A DNA stretch of 64,000 nucleotides from Isoetes taiwanensis (GCA_021234155.1 JAJEKV010000216.1:558001-622000), one strand, 5' to 3'. Counted from the first letter of the stretch, positions 1-12,028 are shown. Made by a program: numbers and translations. The notes: a model not told the origin generated them from the sequence alone.

Positions 1-956
1 AAACATTGGTTTAATCTTGAACCTCAAAGACATTAGGACGCCTTGTAGAAGTGAACTTGATAGGATTCTCTATGCCAGTGATATGACACTCTAAAGAATC
101 TACAAGAACAAAAGTAGGCACAACTTGGTTAGCAAAGAACAGCTAAACAATCAATTTCCTAAAGACAAATATATTCCTTTAAACATGAATCTATGGTGCA
201 ATTATTTCCCTTGCTACTAGTTTCATTGTTGATGCCATACCTTTTCATCAGAATTAAAAAGTGAATGATCTAAAAACGCCAATGGGTTTTGTGATTGTGC
301 ATTAAATGACAATATTGCAAGTGTCCTAATAATAACTTGCAAATGAGCAGCATCAGTAACAAAGATGATACAAAGACCTCTGGATGAATTTGCATGTGCA
401 TGATGATATATCTTTGCAAGTCTCTGCTTTCATAGTTGGACCCGCAAAAAAACATTATTTGAATATGACGTTATGTATCGCATAGACCGTTGGGGTACAA
501 AAAAAAATTGCAGAAATTTTCATAAACCAAGAAACTCTTAGGATGAATTTGGTCAATTACCAAAGATGCAACATGTTTTCAACCCTTAAAATAGTTGCCA
601 AGAGATTCAAAGTCACAAACCTGCTCAAATTCTAGAATTTCATTTGTCTCAAAGTTGTAAACCATGAAAATTAATGTCCCGTGATATCTCAGATTCGTCA
701 CCCCTAATAATATAAGGAGAATATAAACTCAATGACATTCAAAAGATGTAAATCACCTCCAAGATTTCCAAATCTTATCGACCAAATGATGTTGATCCGT
801 AAACTGCACCTATAAAGGATAATAAAAGCTCTATTTATTTTTTCTCCACATAAATGAGCAAAGTAAAACAAACAAAATACCTTTAGCGCTTGAGTTATTG
901 AGCCTTCTCCAAGCCAAATATCAGTACTCGCAAGTGCCAATAAAACAACCACATTA
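1..956. other. AT-rich stretch, no gene seen
   Basis: Short open frames occur on the minus strand (for example 270-455 and 704-1039), but they show no motif, codon pattern or neighbour that supports coding. I see no RNA gene or repeat structure here. Confidence 0.6.
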
Positions 957-1080
957 CACATGATAGCAGGTTTGAAGCAGTCATTGGCATATTCCTGGCA
1001 TATACTGGCATATACCTGGAATATGCCATAAACCCACATAGACCGAGGCTTGCCTCCCTAGGGGCAACCCAAAAATTCAA
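957..1080 (+). repeat. ~110-bp palindrome-bearing short repeat, copy 1
   Basis: This copy matches 3976-4088 and 15307-15426. Each has a run of GGCATAT-like steps, then a block reading ACAAACCCAC or close to it, then an imperfect palindrome (here 1050-1067, TTGCCTCCCTAGGGGCAA), then ACCCAAAA. The A-rich right end suggests a small retroposed or snapback element. No tRNA-type A or B box is visible, so it is not an ordinary tRNA-derived SINE. Confidence 0.7.
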
Positions 1081-1083
1081 TTA

Positions 1084-1207
1084 AACATGGATAAAATTAC
1101 ACTTGTCGTTGGATGGTGTAACATCTCGATGTCCAAATTAAATATGGGTAAAATTACACTTGTTGCTGAATGGTGTAAGATCTCCATGGTGTAACATCTC
1201 CATGTCC
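1084..1207. repeat. Tandem repeat, ~58-bp unit, about two copies
   Basis: The phrase AAAATTACACTTGT, followed by a GGTGTAA-ATCTC stretch, appears twice at a spacing of about 58 bp. A third, partial copy of the right half ends near 1207. It directly follows the short repeat at 957-1080 and may be a local expansion at its edge. Confidence 0.75.
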
Positions 1208-2240
1208 ATAATGGATCATAAGGGGTAACCATACAGCAATTAAGCATTTACTATTTAGAACGGAGTGAAAAAACGGACGTATATTTCTTGACTTGAGCAC
1301 ATTTGGAATTATATATCAACTAGGGTATCTACTCATGGTTAATTAAGCATGATTGGTCAAAAGGTTGCAACCCACAAGCACCCTGCATGATCTTTTGCAT
1401 AGAGAACTTTGTTTGCCGCGGAAATTGCCCACGTGAACGGCAAAGGGACCCGATCTTTTCAAAATACAAAGGGTATATGGTAGCGAGCCCTATTTCCAGC
1501 CTATTTTCAAAATACAAAAGATGTATAGGAGCCTAGCAAACCTAGACTAAAATAACATATGATTTAATAGCAAGCCCTACTAGCTATTAGCTCCAAACTA
1601 TTGCAAATTTGACCCAACACTCAACACTCAAATGCTCAAAAACTTAGTGGACGAACCCCCTTTGCGATAGCATCTTGTAGCTTTACATCATAAGACTTTG
1701 TCACAAAACTTGACTTGTGGATCTCATATTTCTCCAATGACATGTGATAATAGGCCTATATAATCCTCCTTTACTTTTGTTCAAAAACAGATCCACAAAC
1801 AGTTGTTTTCCGTAGATGTGGGAAAAGTCAAAATTGGAAATGCTACTTTCTAGATAACATCGATATACGCCATATTGGAAGAAGCCTTGTCAAAATAAGG
1901 AATTAAGTCAACAGAGAATTGAGGGGCATTTTGATATTAGTTTCGTTTGATGGATGACTTCAGAGCCAAGAAGCCAATTCGGAGATCAAACTAACAGTTC
2001 TCAATAAGAGGGTAAGTAATGTCCATGTATTTTGGCATGTGCAACGATAATTTACAATACATTTAGGGAACCTTATTAAGGAGGACAAGTGTGTGAACAT
2101 TGAGATTTCTGGCTAAAAAGCGTGCCTTTGTTTAAAGCAGGCCCTGGTTTTGAGTTTGTATGAGTCCCACCGCCCCGGACATGACATAAAATAGATGTCT
2201 TCTATGAGGCGGGGAGGTTTTACAAATCATGCCGCTTCTG
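1208..2240. other. No gene recognised; small 48-bp duplication
   Basis: The only structure I see is a two-copy repeat around 1455-1530, where TTTTCAAAATACAAA recurs at about 48 bp. No coding frame of useful length is supported. Confidence 0.55.
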
Positions 2241-2248
2241 CGGCGTAT

Positions 2249-3007
2249 TTACATGCCTCCAAGTCTGATGTACAAAAGTATAATTACAAATGCAACTTCG
2301 AAAGCACATAAAGAGGACCTTACATCGGAAAAATAGAGCATGCAGCTATGTAGAACGTTATCCGTTTTTGATTTCCACGTAATACCCGACTTTTTGTTGC
2401 CTCCATTTTCTCGCAAAAGATCTTGTATGTCATTGATTAGCCCGGCTTTCATTGAATTGAAATCACCAAGTCCCTCTCAAACATTTGAAGTTCTTCGAGT
2501 CGCTTTCTTCTTCTCTCTTCCACCTCATTTATGTGCAACTTGGTTAACTTGTACTCATACTCCTCATCTATTTTCTCGCATTTAGCCAAAACAATCCTCT
2601 CAGAATGCTTCGCTTTTGTCGCGTGCTTCATCACAAGACGATTTTGAAACATTTGAGCCTCTCGCATGCTTGACCAGCACTATACTTTCAAGTTCCTTGA
2701 TTTCTTCCTTTTGCCTTGCTCTATCATGTCAGATCTCGCAGTTTTCTCAGGCGCTTCTCTTCTAACTCCCGATCATAAGTTTGCAAAGCACTCATGCCCT
2801 ATCTAAGTCAAGAGGGCTCATTTGTCAGAGGCAATGTGACAGATGCACCACTAGATCTGTCGTTGTCGCGATTCTTTGTAGTTTCGAAGGTTGAGCACTT
2901 TTTGTTGCAGTTCCTTGTGATACTTCAATGTCAAGATCTTCATCGCAATCATTTTCATGTTTAACCATACATTCATAAATCATCCTTATAGGAACTACAT
3001 AGAACAA
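2249..3007 (-). pseudogene. Coiled-coil-like coding remnant, family unknown
   Basis: Two adjacent minus-strand frames (2825-3007, then 2449-2667) give a hydrophilic protein rich in Glu, Lys, Arg and Leu. It includes a charged stretch containing EERRRKRLEELQ, which looks like a coiled coil. The first piece has an acidic run near DEDLDIEV followed by a Ser/Thr-rich stretch. Between and after the pieces the frame is interrupted. The layout (acidic linker, then charged helix near the C-terminus) is seen in some plant transposon-associated DNA-binding proteins, but I cannot name the family. I call it a broken coding remnant because the composition is protein-like while the frame is interrupted. 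Confidence 0.35.
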
Positions 3008-3215
3008 ATCAGCTACAAGTACATTTTGTAACTATTAAGAGGTTTTGATTATGGGTACCATAACTTACTAAAGCTCAAGTGCATGCACAACTTACAACTT
3101 CCTCATTAGCAAACAAATGAAGAGCCATTACATAGAATAAAACATGCAAAACCACAAACAAAACTACAAGAGAGCCATACATCCAAAGAGAATCAACCAC
3201 ATAATACCACCAGAA

Positions 3216-3830
3216 TCAATTGAAACTTTTAAAGGCCCGAGCAAGAACATACCAAAGAACTCCGAGCATGCTCTTGCGGACCTTAGAAGTATCCGCCATG
3301 TCCTCTAGCTTAGGTAACAACTGCTCAAACTTTCCAACATAAATGCTTCCCTTTTGTATCTTCACTTTGTTGAAAAATTCTTCTAACGATTCCAGTTCTT
3401 TTTGCAAGTGTTTCCCTCCCCAATCCTTGGCAAAGTTCATGAAAACGTCCTTGACAAAACCAAAAGCTCAGAAGAGGAACCACATCCAATGCATTGAAAC
3501 GCATCCGGGATGCACCGGGGTGCCTCGAGGAGTTATGTAGGACATATTCAGCCCACAATCTAAATGACACCAATGAAGGCAAACATCACAACCAACCCAA
3601 TCGACATGTATTATTGTCATAATCAAACTTAGAGCGGACCACACATGCAAGCACCGCAAAAGCCATTCTTTCCTTCGGAATGATCCGCATTTGAATCATC
3701 ATTTGGGAGTCAGACGACAAAGAATATTGCGGCACCTTGTTTTGTAAGAGGATCTGCGAGAGCTTCTGTCTTAATATTATTGGTGTTCTCAATGAAGCAA
3801 ATAACCTTGAATCCAGTTTTCTGACCACAA
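3216..3830 (-). pseudogene. Unidentified minus-strand coding remnant
   Basis: The frame 3216-3440 encodes a helical, charged segment containing LESLEEFFNKVKIQ and FEQLLPKLEDMAD. Upstream on the same strand, 3586-3828 gives an Arg-rich segment. Both lie upstream of, and on the same strand as, the coiled-coil remnant at 2249-3007, so all could be parts of one decayed gene running leftward from about 3.85 kb to 2.25 kb. No conserved catalytic motif is visible and I do not recognise the family. Confidence 0.3.
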
Positions 3831-3975
3831 AAATTTAATCGAGTCACGATCGCGCCTCGCTAAGCATCGGCTTGACAAATCTGTCCTCCTAAGAAGAACC
3901 CTCGGCGAGGAGGTTTCCCGGTTTCCACCAGTTCCTCCTCTCCAAGCAATGGGGGGCAACCTAACATTTCTGACC

Positions 3976-4088
3976 TATGATGGGTTTTAGCGATCATTGG
4001 CATATTACGGGTATATATTGGCATATACCTAGCATATGCCACAAACCCACCTCAACAAGGGCTTGCCCCTTAGGGGCAACCCAAAATG
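3976..4088 (+). repeat. ~110-bp palindrome-bearing short repeat, copy 2
   Basis: Same family as 957-1080 and 15307-15426. The palindrome here is perfect, TTGCCCCTTAGGGGCAA at about 4063-4079. The left part has the GGCATAT/GCATATACC steps and the right end reads ACCCAAAA. Confidence 0.7.
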
Positions 4089-5140
4089 GCAATAATTACA
4101 AAATTTTGAACAAGGAAATGAGGATGTGGTTTCAACATATATTTCATATCTGGAGGTCAGAATAAACCTATTCAACATGACTTTATCCTTTGCCAAAATT
4201 TTTGAGACAAATCTGAAAGATCTATATGGAAACAATAAGATGGCTTATATAGAAGAAATAATGATTTGATATGTTAGCTTTCATAAGGATTGTAATGCGA
4301 CTAATAAGACTGGATTTTGGGAGAAAAAATATTCTAAGGCACCTCGTAATTTTAAAGGATAGGCATATGGTACACCAAGGATGCCACCTTGGATACCAAT
4401 GACCCTAAAAAAGCTGGTGAGAAAACTCTAAATACAGCAAAGGGATTAGGTGTTAGATTTGGGTATTCATGGGCTCTTTGAAAAGCTTATCGGACCTTTC
4501 CGTCGGGCGTCTGATTTGTATGATGATTCTGTTATTTTAGTGGAAAGAATCCATCTGACATTCTCCGCCCTCTTTTGGCGGTGCTAGGGTTTGGTTGTAA
4601 TTTTCCTTTGGTCATAACTTCTGCACCTGGTGGTAGTTTTGGGTGTATTTGGGCTTCTTGGAAAGCTCTTTGAGCACTTCATCTAGTTGTACTTTATCTT
4701 TTCAAAGATTGGCCTGTTTGGAAGGATTTTTCAGCCTGAAACTTGACCCCCTTTTTTGGTGAAGATGATAAGATCCAGCCAGTTGACCCTCCAAAATGTT
4801 CTTCTGGTAGTTCTAGCATAGTACATAAAGGATTCTCAAAGAATAAGTAAAAGAGATGCACACAAAATGGCTCACGAGGGTGCTCTTTCAGCCCCTCGAG
4901 TTTTTATTTCTTCGGTGCACCTCAATCCTTTTAGTGTTGCACAACATGCCTTCTAATGGCACGAATGGGGCCAGCTCAATTGAGGCAGAGCTCCATCTCT
5001 TTCCTCTTCTCAATTACTTGTTGCAGCTTCTATTCCAAGTGTAGTTGTCTCGACTACAATTCACGCTTCTGCCCATACGTCTGGTAAGAATAGAAGATGT
5101 GTTGAACATGTGCCATTGGGAAACTCTTCTGAGAAAGTTG

Positions 5141-5530
5141 CACACTCCAATGCACATTGGAGGTTCCTCAGTCGTGGTGTGCTCGGTCAATTAGTACTTC
5201 CAACACTCGTTGGAAGCTCTATAGGTCGAGGCAAAATCCTCTTTGTCTGCTGAAGTTGCTTTTGGGCTAGTAGCACCTCCAACACATGTTGGAGGTTCCT
5301 CATGTCAGTTGAGATCTCACGTGCCTGTGGACAGCCCCTTTGGATAGGCTGCACCTAATAGTGTTGCATAGACAGCACCTCCAACACAGATTGAAAGTTC
5401 CTTGGCGCAGAGTAATCTACACAAACTTGGAGGTAGTGCTCGGATGGTGGTGCAATTGGGGTGCAATCTACACAAATTGGTGTACCAGTAGGGCAAGTGG
5501 AACGCCCACACACATTGGAGGTTCCTCGGG
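5141..5530 (+). repeat. Array of palindromic CCAACAC-type motifs in LINE-1 ORF1 region
   Basis: Variants of the palindrome TCCAACACATGTTGGAGG occur at about 5145-5163, 5199-5215, 5278-5295, 5380-5397 and 5505-5521. The spacing is irregular, roughly 55-120 bp, and most are followed by GGTTCCTC or a similar string. The same palindromic core appears twice in the second LINE at 56484-56572. It may reflect a minisatellite in the variable linker of ORF1. Confidence 0.7.
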
Positions 5531-6309
5531 GCAGGAAGAGTTTCCCCCTCTTTTCCCGCGGTAGCCTGAAGTGACGTCCTCTTCCACCCTCGACACGCCG
5601 ACCTCGCCTTGGAGATCATCGACCGGTGGCTCGAGTTACAGGTGTGTGGTTCCTTGAGTGATTGTGCAGGGCTTGCGACTTCCGCCACCTCAGCTCATGT
5701 CTCGAGGTCATTGCCACCATGATGGATAATAACAGGAAAGAAATTGTGTCCTATCTCCAAAGAATTGCAAGCCAAACAAGACTCCATGGATGTCCGGGAG
5801 TGGAACTTTTGAAGAGTGGAACTTTTGAGCATTTTGGGGCTCGAGTAGTGCAGATTAGCCATGAAGTTCATCGGCGACATGTGGAGTAGTTGGTTGCATG
5901 CTCAGTGGTTTGGCGGCTTCACTGACCCTTTCTTGGATCTGAAGCACGTGGGATCTTGGCTATCCGGGTACACCTTCACAAGCTAAGGTTTCACGCTTAT
6001 CAATCTATCAAGCTTGTGGCAAAAGATCAATGTTGCTTTCTTTTGATGTTTGAATCCCTCGAAGCTGGTTGGTCAACTCATAGAAGCGAGGAGTTTATCC
6101 TCTTTGAAAACACTTCTTGCTCTATCAACAATATATTCCCCGATCCTCGCTCGGGTTTGCTATTGAAGATTTCCCTCCAAAGCTACAAGATTCCAAGTTC
6201 ATTTTCTGCCATTACTAATGAGATTGGACTCCATTTACAACACTCTATAATCAATGGCATCACTAAGATTTGTGTTGCAAGGCCTATTCATCGTGATTTG
6301 CTGCCTCAA

Positions 6310-6466
6310 ACATGTTTGGTGGGGACTTGCATGGTGGGGAAGCATGGTTTGTGGGACTTGCATCCACCCATGTCTCCCACCCGATGGTAGTTAGTGGATT
6401 TTGAACCCTTATGGGGTTCACCCCAATCCAAGGCCTTACCACTAGACCACCACTGCGATGGACATT
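6310..6466 (-). mobile_element. tRNA-derived SINE inside LINE-1
   Basis: Read on the minus strand, an A-box-like string TGGTCTAGTGGTAAGG lies at 6434-6449 and a B-box-like string GGGTTCAAAATCC at 6396-6408. The order and spacing fit a tRNA-derived RNA polymerase III promoter. The element runs leftward; its tail end near 6310 is not sharply defined and I see no clear target duplication. Because it lies within LINE-1, it inserted after that LINE. Confidence 0.65.
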
Positions 6467-7984
6467 GTGGTCGCTTTGATATCCGAAACAGGTGGGCTGA
6501 TTTGGTTGATGAGGTTATTGCCATCCGGATGCCCATGAGACAACCTCAAATTCCCTTGAAGCACCAGGAGTGTACTTTCAATTGGCCCCATCACAAGGTC
6601 AATGCGCTTACTTTCATGGAATGTTCAGGGGGTAGCCTCCTCCCCCTCAAACGGGGTCATTATTTCTTTCTATTTATCTAGATTGGATGTTAAGTTTGTA
6701 TGTCTCCAAGAGCATAAGGTCACAAGGGAAATGTATCAAAGCTTGCAAATATGATTGGTGAAGGTTTAATATCCCTATTGCAACGGTGATTACGCTAGTG
6801 TAGGGGTGGTGATAACATGGATTCCTTCCTTGCCGGTCATCTTCACTCATGCTGATTTGGACGTTGGGCCCTAATTGTGTGGCAAGAACATGGGATTAAG
6901 TATGGCCTAATTAATATTTACGCCCACAACATATCGAGAGCTTCACTTTGTGGGCCTCTTTTGCGAGGAAAGGTGCTCAACTTGGCTGCGACATTTCATG
7001 GCTCAACTTGGGTTGCGACATTTCATGGCTTCTTGTTGGGGATCTTAATATGGTGGAAATAGAATACGATCGATTAGGGGCTCTTGCTATAGTGGTGTCT
7101 AGTTTTGAATGCCAAAGAATGGCTGCATGCGCTCCATGACCGCAACCTTTCGGAGATTGATGGTGAAGGTGCCTTTATTTAGTGCAATGGTCGGGGTTGG
7201 TGGTAGTCGTGCAAGCTCTCGTTAGATAGAGCTTATTGGAATGTAGATGCATTTGTGGTACTTCCAGGTCTCTTAGGTTCTCGAGAGTCAACTCAATTTC
7301 GGGCCATCATCCACAATTCCTTTTCGGACAAGCCTTTGTTAAAATGACGACCTAAACGGACATGTTTTTGCTTGAATGTAAAGTTCTTGAAGGATGCCGA
7401 CTTTAAGGAAGGCTGCAAGAACACTTGGACAAATGCCTTCAACTGACATCGAGGCATGGATCGCATAGTGGATGCGATTGCAATAGTCAAAGGCTTTGCA
7501 AAACAAGTGGGGCCGAGAGTTTGCAACAGCAGATTGCACTTTATTGGACACCTTGTATGGGACCTACTCTATTTTTTATTGGAACTTCTTCGGTGTTCAT
7601 GATCGAGATATTCGAACAGGTCCAAGCATTGGAGGAGGAACAAATCCAACAAGCAAAAAGGCGAAGGTAGGTCTGTCTGCCGGTGGTTCCGTAATGGAGG
7701 CCGTTGTATAGGCTTCTTTTTGTGCGGCTAAGAGGCGTTGCATGGCGTCAACTATGTCCTCATTGCCTTTGCGGATGGATCGGTGCTAACAAAGCCAAAA
7801 GAACTCAAGCAATATCTATATAACCATTTTCAGTCTTTTTTCACTAAGAAACATCTTCCTTTCCAATCGTAAATATAAGATACTATTTTGTCTAGGATTT
7901 CCCCATCATCCGGGCGAATTGTGTGTCAATAGAGGCGGCTATGATAGCTGATGATTTAGGTTTGGCGATCTTGAACCGAAAGGA

Positions 7985-8609
7985 TGCAAATGCCTAGGTT
8001 TGGATGGCTTGCCAATTGAGTTCTTCCAGAAGTATTGGGAATGGCTGGAGGCGCATGATGTTGTTAATGGAAATTCATGCGTCGATGTATGTTAAGACTA
8101 GGGTTTGGGGAACAATGCACATCGATATGAAGCCGCATGCCTACGCTTTCGAGGCGATTGTTATGTTCCATGGTGAGCCGTCAGATGCCTTCTCACTTGG
8201 TCGTGGTATTCGCCAGGGATATCCTTTAGCACCACTGCTTTTCACAGTTGTCGCAGAGGCTTTGTCACATTTCACTATTGCAACCATGGAGGGACTTATC
8301 CATGGTCTTGCAATGGAGAATGGCACACAAGTGGTTTGCAATCAATATGCAGATGACATATTCCTCGTCCCGGTCGCTAATGCTGAGAATCTAGAAGCTG
8401 CGAAATTGTTCTTAGACACTTTCTCACGGCTTCCCCGTGTCCTTGTGGGATGGCGGTGTACGACTTTATGGACATTGGATACTCCGACCGGGCGTGTGTT
8501 CATGATTATCCATGGAAATTACTTGCTCATAGACAAGCCATCAAGTTGTGGGGATTCCAATTGGCATCCATGTTCTTCTGGCTGGAGCTGCATGGGAGGA
8601 GATCATTAA
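7985..8609 (+). pseudogene. Reverse transcriptase domain remnant of LINE-1
   Basis: The RT domain starts with a GLDGLPIEFFQKYW block at about 7999-8040 (RT motif 1 of plant L1 elements). It continues in an open frame from 8004 with RGIRQGYPLAPLLF, which is the conserved RQG-PL-PLLF block, and then NQYADDIFLV, which carries the catalytic YADD at about 8347-8358. The open frame runs to 8609, after which the thumb region is scattered over other frames. The stretch upstream of 8004 is out of frame with the rest, so the polymerase cannot be made. In an active element this domain would copy the LINE RNA at a nicked target site. The YADD box and RQG block make the call firm. Confidence 0.9.
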
Positions 8610-9630
8610 GGGTTTGGAGAAGAACTTGTTCTGGTGGTCCACAAGCAAAGTTGTCTCTTGCAGGTCGACATTACAAAGATTGGCCAAGTCAGGTCCTTAG
8701 TAGTACTCATGTCTATACGGCATCCTTACTACTAGCCCCCACGATCAAAGTAGGTGAGCTCATTGCAATAGTTTGAAACTTTATATGGGCGAGTATTGAG
8801 AAAGGTGTTGTGATTAAGGTGGCCTGGTCGAAGTGCTTCCTTCCAAAATGGGCAGGTGGTCTGGGTATGGTGGACAACTTACTGCAGAGCAAAGATCTTA
8901 TTTCAAAGTTCATTTGGAGACTCCTAAATGGTGAAGATGACTCTCCTAATTTAGGCCTTCTTGGACAAGCTCTTGGTCACTATATCCCTCTAGGCAAGAA
9001 GGTAGTCAAACCAGTCTTACCTTGGGCATTATTTCAGCCTCTGCAGCCTTTTTCCAAATGCTTCTCCATTTTTGCATGAATTGTTGACGGCATGGAGGCG
9101 GTCAAACTCAAATACCTCTTTTTGCCATGTCCTTCCATTCACACCCTATTGGAGACTCCATAATGGTGGGCACCACTGCCTCCAAACCCTTAACACCTCC
9201 ACTGGACGCATCAGTTCATCCCCTTACACAGAGACAATGGGTTCTTGCAGGTATTGTCTCTATTCAAGCATGGCATGAAGCTGGTCGCCTACCGCCTGTC
9301 TTGGCTTGAATTTCAGGCAAAGTTCCTGGTCTCTCGTTGGAATGTGTCCGTATGGGAGAAGGTCGCGAGAAAATTTGCCTCTTATAGTGCGAGGTTAGTG
9401 TTACGAAGAAAGGATGCCTTGGGACTGTCATGAAAATATGCACAAAAGGCAAGCACTTTGTCAAATCCAGATATTGCCTTCTTTTAGGATCACAGTCCCT
9501 CCAGGTTGCGGATGAGTGGCATCTGAGGTTCCATAGCCCACTTTGTGTCGCATACATGGCGATGGTCGTGGAATAAGTTGCTCGACCCTAAAGTCTCTAT
9601 ACTATGGTGTAGCAGGTTATCCACGGGTGC

Positions 9631-9894
9631 ATGCGTGTTAATGCTTTCCGACATCATTATGATACTCACATATCCGCAATATGCCCGCTCTGCCTTTTAG
9701 ATGTTGAGACTCTTGAGCACCGTCTCTTCTATTGTCCAGAGGTCGGTCGGCGTGGTTTCGGCTACAAGGTTTGTTTAACGGTGCTTTGGACTACCGATGC
9801 ATCCTCTTGGCATCCTATCCCAATGCATGCATGGCCCTCGACTAAACAGAGGGAATGCTATCTTGGTTCCGGTTGGCTCTCGTGGTTGATATGA
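9631..9894 (+). pseudogene. C-terminal zinc-knuckle (zf-RVT-like) remnant of LINE-1
   Basis: The open frame contains ICPLCLLDVETLEHRLFYCP, the C-x2-C...H-x-C pattern typical of the C-terminal zinc-binding segment in plant L1 ORF2 proteins. The matching part of the second LINE is at about 60.08-60.14 kb. It lies 0.3 kb before the A-tract, the expected place. It is a fragment of the larger, broken ORF2. Confidence 0.8.
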
Positions 9895-10207
9895 GAGCAT
9901 TGGCGGACACCACATCTTTCGGGACATTTATTCATCTACACGTGGTGTTACTACGATGGCCCAGAAAAAGATACTGACAGCTTATGAGTGTTCCTCCCTT
10001 GAGTCAAAAATGACAGAACATATCTGGATTCAGCATCTTCAAATTGATTCTTATCGTTAGTCTCCTATTCCGGAGTAAGTACATTATGCTCCGTGCTCAT
10101 GCTCCTATGGTATCTTTTGTGCCTTACACTGTTAGATGAGACATGTAATTTTTGTACTTTATATCTGATTAATAAACTTTTTGGCTTTCATCCTTCAAAA
10201 AAAAACA

Positions 10208-11750
10208 AGGTGTGCCAAGACGCGGAGGGGTTGCCCTCCATGGCGAGAGGATGAAGTGGCTTAAATCTACCTGAAAGTCATATTTTTACAATCAATCAAA
10301 ATTGCTATTTCAAAACAATGAAGTACTTGATACCGTGACTTTATGAGGATTGGCCTGAAGAGATCTTTGGTGCTTGGGATGGCAGAAGCATAAGGACAAG
10401 TCTAATAGAGGAAAGAATGGAAATACATGTTTTGTTAGCATAGAAATGAGAGAACTCCTTGAAGACCTCTGATTGGTTTTTTGTCATAGAAGGCTTCAAA
10501 CATCTGAGGAGCATGTTTTGTAAATAAAGCATTGATGCATAGCCTAACTCCAAACCTCGCAAGAAAAAGTAAAGCCCAATGATTGCGAATTGAAATGCAA
10601 GATCTGGTGCAACGTTACATACCAAGAATCCTCGTCCCCCTCCCTCCCCCACAAAAAAAAAGCAGAATGATAGCAATATATGAACATTGATGTGCGGGGG
10701 TTCGATAGAATTTGTATGTTTTAAGTTTGTACCAATAAATGTACAAAAAAAAAAAAAACAAACCCAAAAAAAAAAAGGTTCTATATACAAGAAAAAATAT
10801 CATCGCAATTTCCAGTTAGATCCTCTAGTGTAAATCTTGCTGCAATTTCCAAACAGCCAACGGAGCAAAATGGTGCTTAGTTAGCTTGTTACAAACCAAG
10901 GGATCATAAGAACTGGAGCCCAAGCACTTTACTCCATTCGAATAATGTCAAACACCATAAGCAACCCAACAACGGAACAACGTGAAACCAAAATTGTGTA
11001 GCCTTCATTATTCGGCCTCCCTCCCACTCCACGTTAGAAAGTGGATGATGGATTTTATGGTGCTTGGGTTCCTATTTTGGGTTGATTCAGGCTGATGGGT
11101 TTCTCGTCTGCTAGATTCATGTGTTTCCTTGTCTGAATGGGTGTGTTTCTGGTTGGATCAATGGGATTCTGATTGAATCTGTCCAACAAAAGCATTTGTG
11201 AATCAAAAATTAATTACCCCTGATGTGTTATATTCTGTATATGTGGAGGGAAGGGGGTTACATAACAAAGGTCTCCCACAACTTCCATCTTATACCCACT
11301 GTTTCTTTCCTTCATCTTTCTGAACTTTCTTAAGAAGCAGCCTTGTAAAGTGGGGCCTCTTCCAGAAAAGCTTCACAAGATTTAAGTCACAACATGTCGT
11401 CATCATATGGATCGATCTCTACCATATTGCAAAAAGAGCTGCATTAATGCCCCTCATGCAAGGACATGTGCAACCCACCAACCACCATGGGGTAACGAAC
11501 TTAACTATAGGAATCTGTTGTCGTTGATGCCTGCACCCATCTAAGAGTAGTTAAAATTCACACAAAGATTAGATATTAGCAGTGCCCCAAATGGAACAAG
11601 TCCGGACCCAAAGAAATCTAGGGGGGGCAAACATTACAGATTAACACTGCCCCCAATGTAACAAGTTAGAGAGTTTCCAATATAACAGCTTCTGACGCAA
11701 AGAAATGGGATTGTAACACTCAAATATATATATCGACTAAAAGGCAAGCA
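10208..11750. other. No gene recognised; homopolymer-rich
   Basis: This region has several A-runs (10749-10759, 10767-10778) and low-complexity DNA. A minus-strand frame at 10341-10790 is Phe-rich only because it runs through these A-runs, so I do not call it a gene. Confidence 0.5.
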
Positions 11751-11776
11751 TGAAATTTTTCATAAACGAAGGATCA

Positions 11777-12028
11777 TTATGTTGCAGCTTGACCATTCAT
11801 CTCTTTCCTTTGGAAGAAGTACATCAACCTATGACAACTTAAGTTTCTCGTGGCAGGATATATGGATGATGCACAAGTTAATAGATTTGTTGTGATCACC
11901 ATGGATGTCTGCTCTGCATTATGCATCTCGAGATTAAATATAATCGCCGTGTTTTTGCAACCTCCCAAGCATCCGTTTGGTCTCTCTCTGCTGACTCTAA
12001 CATTATCCAAATTCCTTGAGAAAATCAA
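11777..12028 (-). pseudogene. Possible PPR pseudogene tail
   Basis: A minus-strand fragment downstream of the clear PPR remains at 12.57-13.65 kb. It shares with that region a stretch of about 27 bp (plus-strand phrase AGTTAATAGATTTGTTGTGA at 11875 and 12597), so part of it is a local duplication. It contains no complete PPR motif of its own. I join it to the PPR pseudogene only by strand, proximity and the shared stretch. Confidence 0.35.

Larger units (their letters stand above)
4380..10207 (+). mobile_element. Decayed L1-type LINE (LINE-1 of this window)
   Basis: A non-LTR retrotransposon on the plus strand. Order: a 5' region resembling the start of the LINE at 54.7 kb (GCTAGGGTTTGG near 4589, then a shared phrase ending in TTGGAAAGCTC); an ORF1 region to about 6.5 kb; endonuclease remains with a GDLNMVE motif near 7.05 kb; reverse transcriptase at about 7.99-8.61 kb; and a terminal zinc-knuckle segment at 9.63-9.89 kb. 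It ends in a short A-tract at about 10197-10205. The reading frames are heavily interrupted, so it is long dead. The 5' limit is uncertain: a second copy of the 5' phrase occurs near 4.45 kb, so the start may lie anywhere from 4.38 to 4.58 kb. I found no convincing target duplication. Confidence 0.85.

Noticed and set aside
4360-4385. Possible target duplication of LINE-1 (ACCAAGGATGCC against ACAAGGTGTGCC at 10204)
   Set aside because: Only a partial match and the 5' end of the LINE is not fixed; not convincing.
10341-10790. 149-codon minus-strand frame with Phe-rich hydrophobic start
   Set aside because: The Phe runs come from A/T homopolymers on the plus strand; no conserved motif, and composition matches low-complexity DNA.
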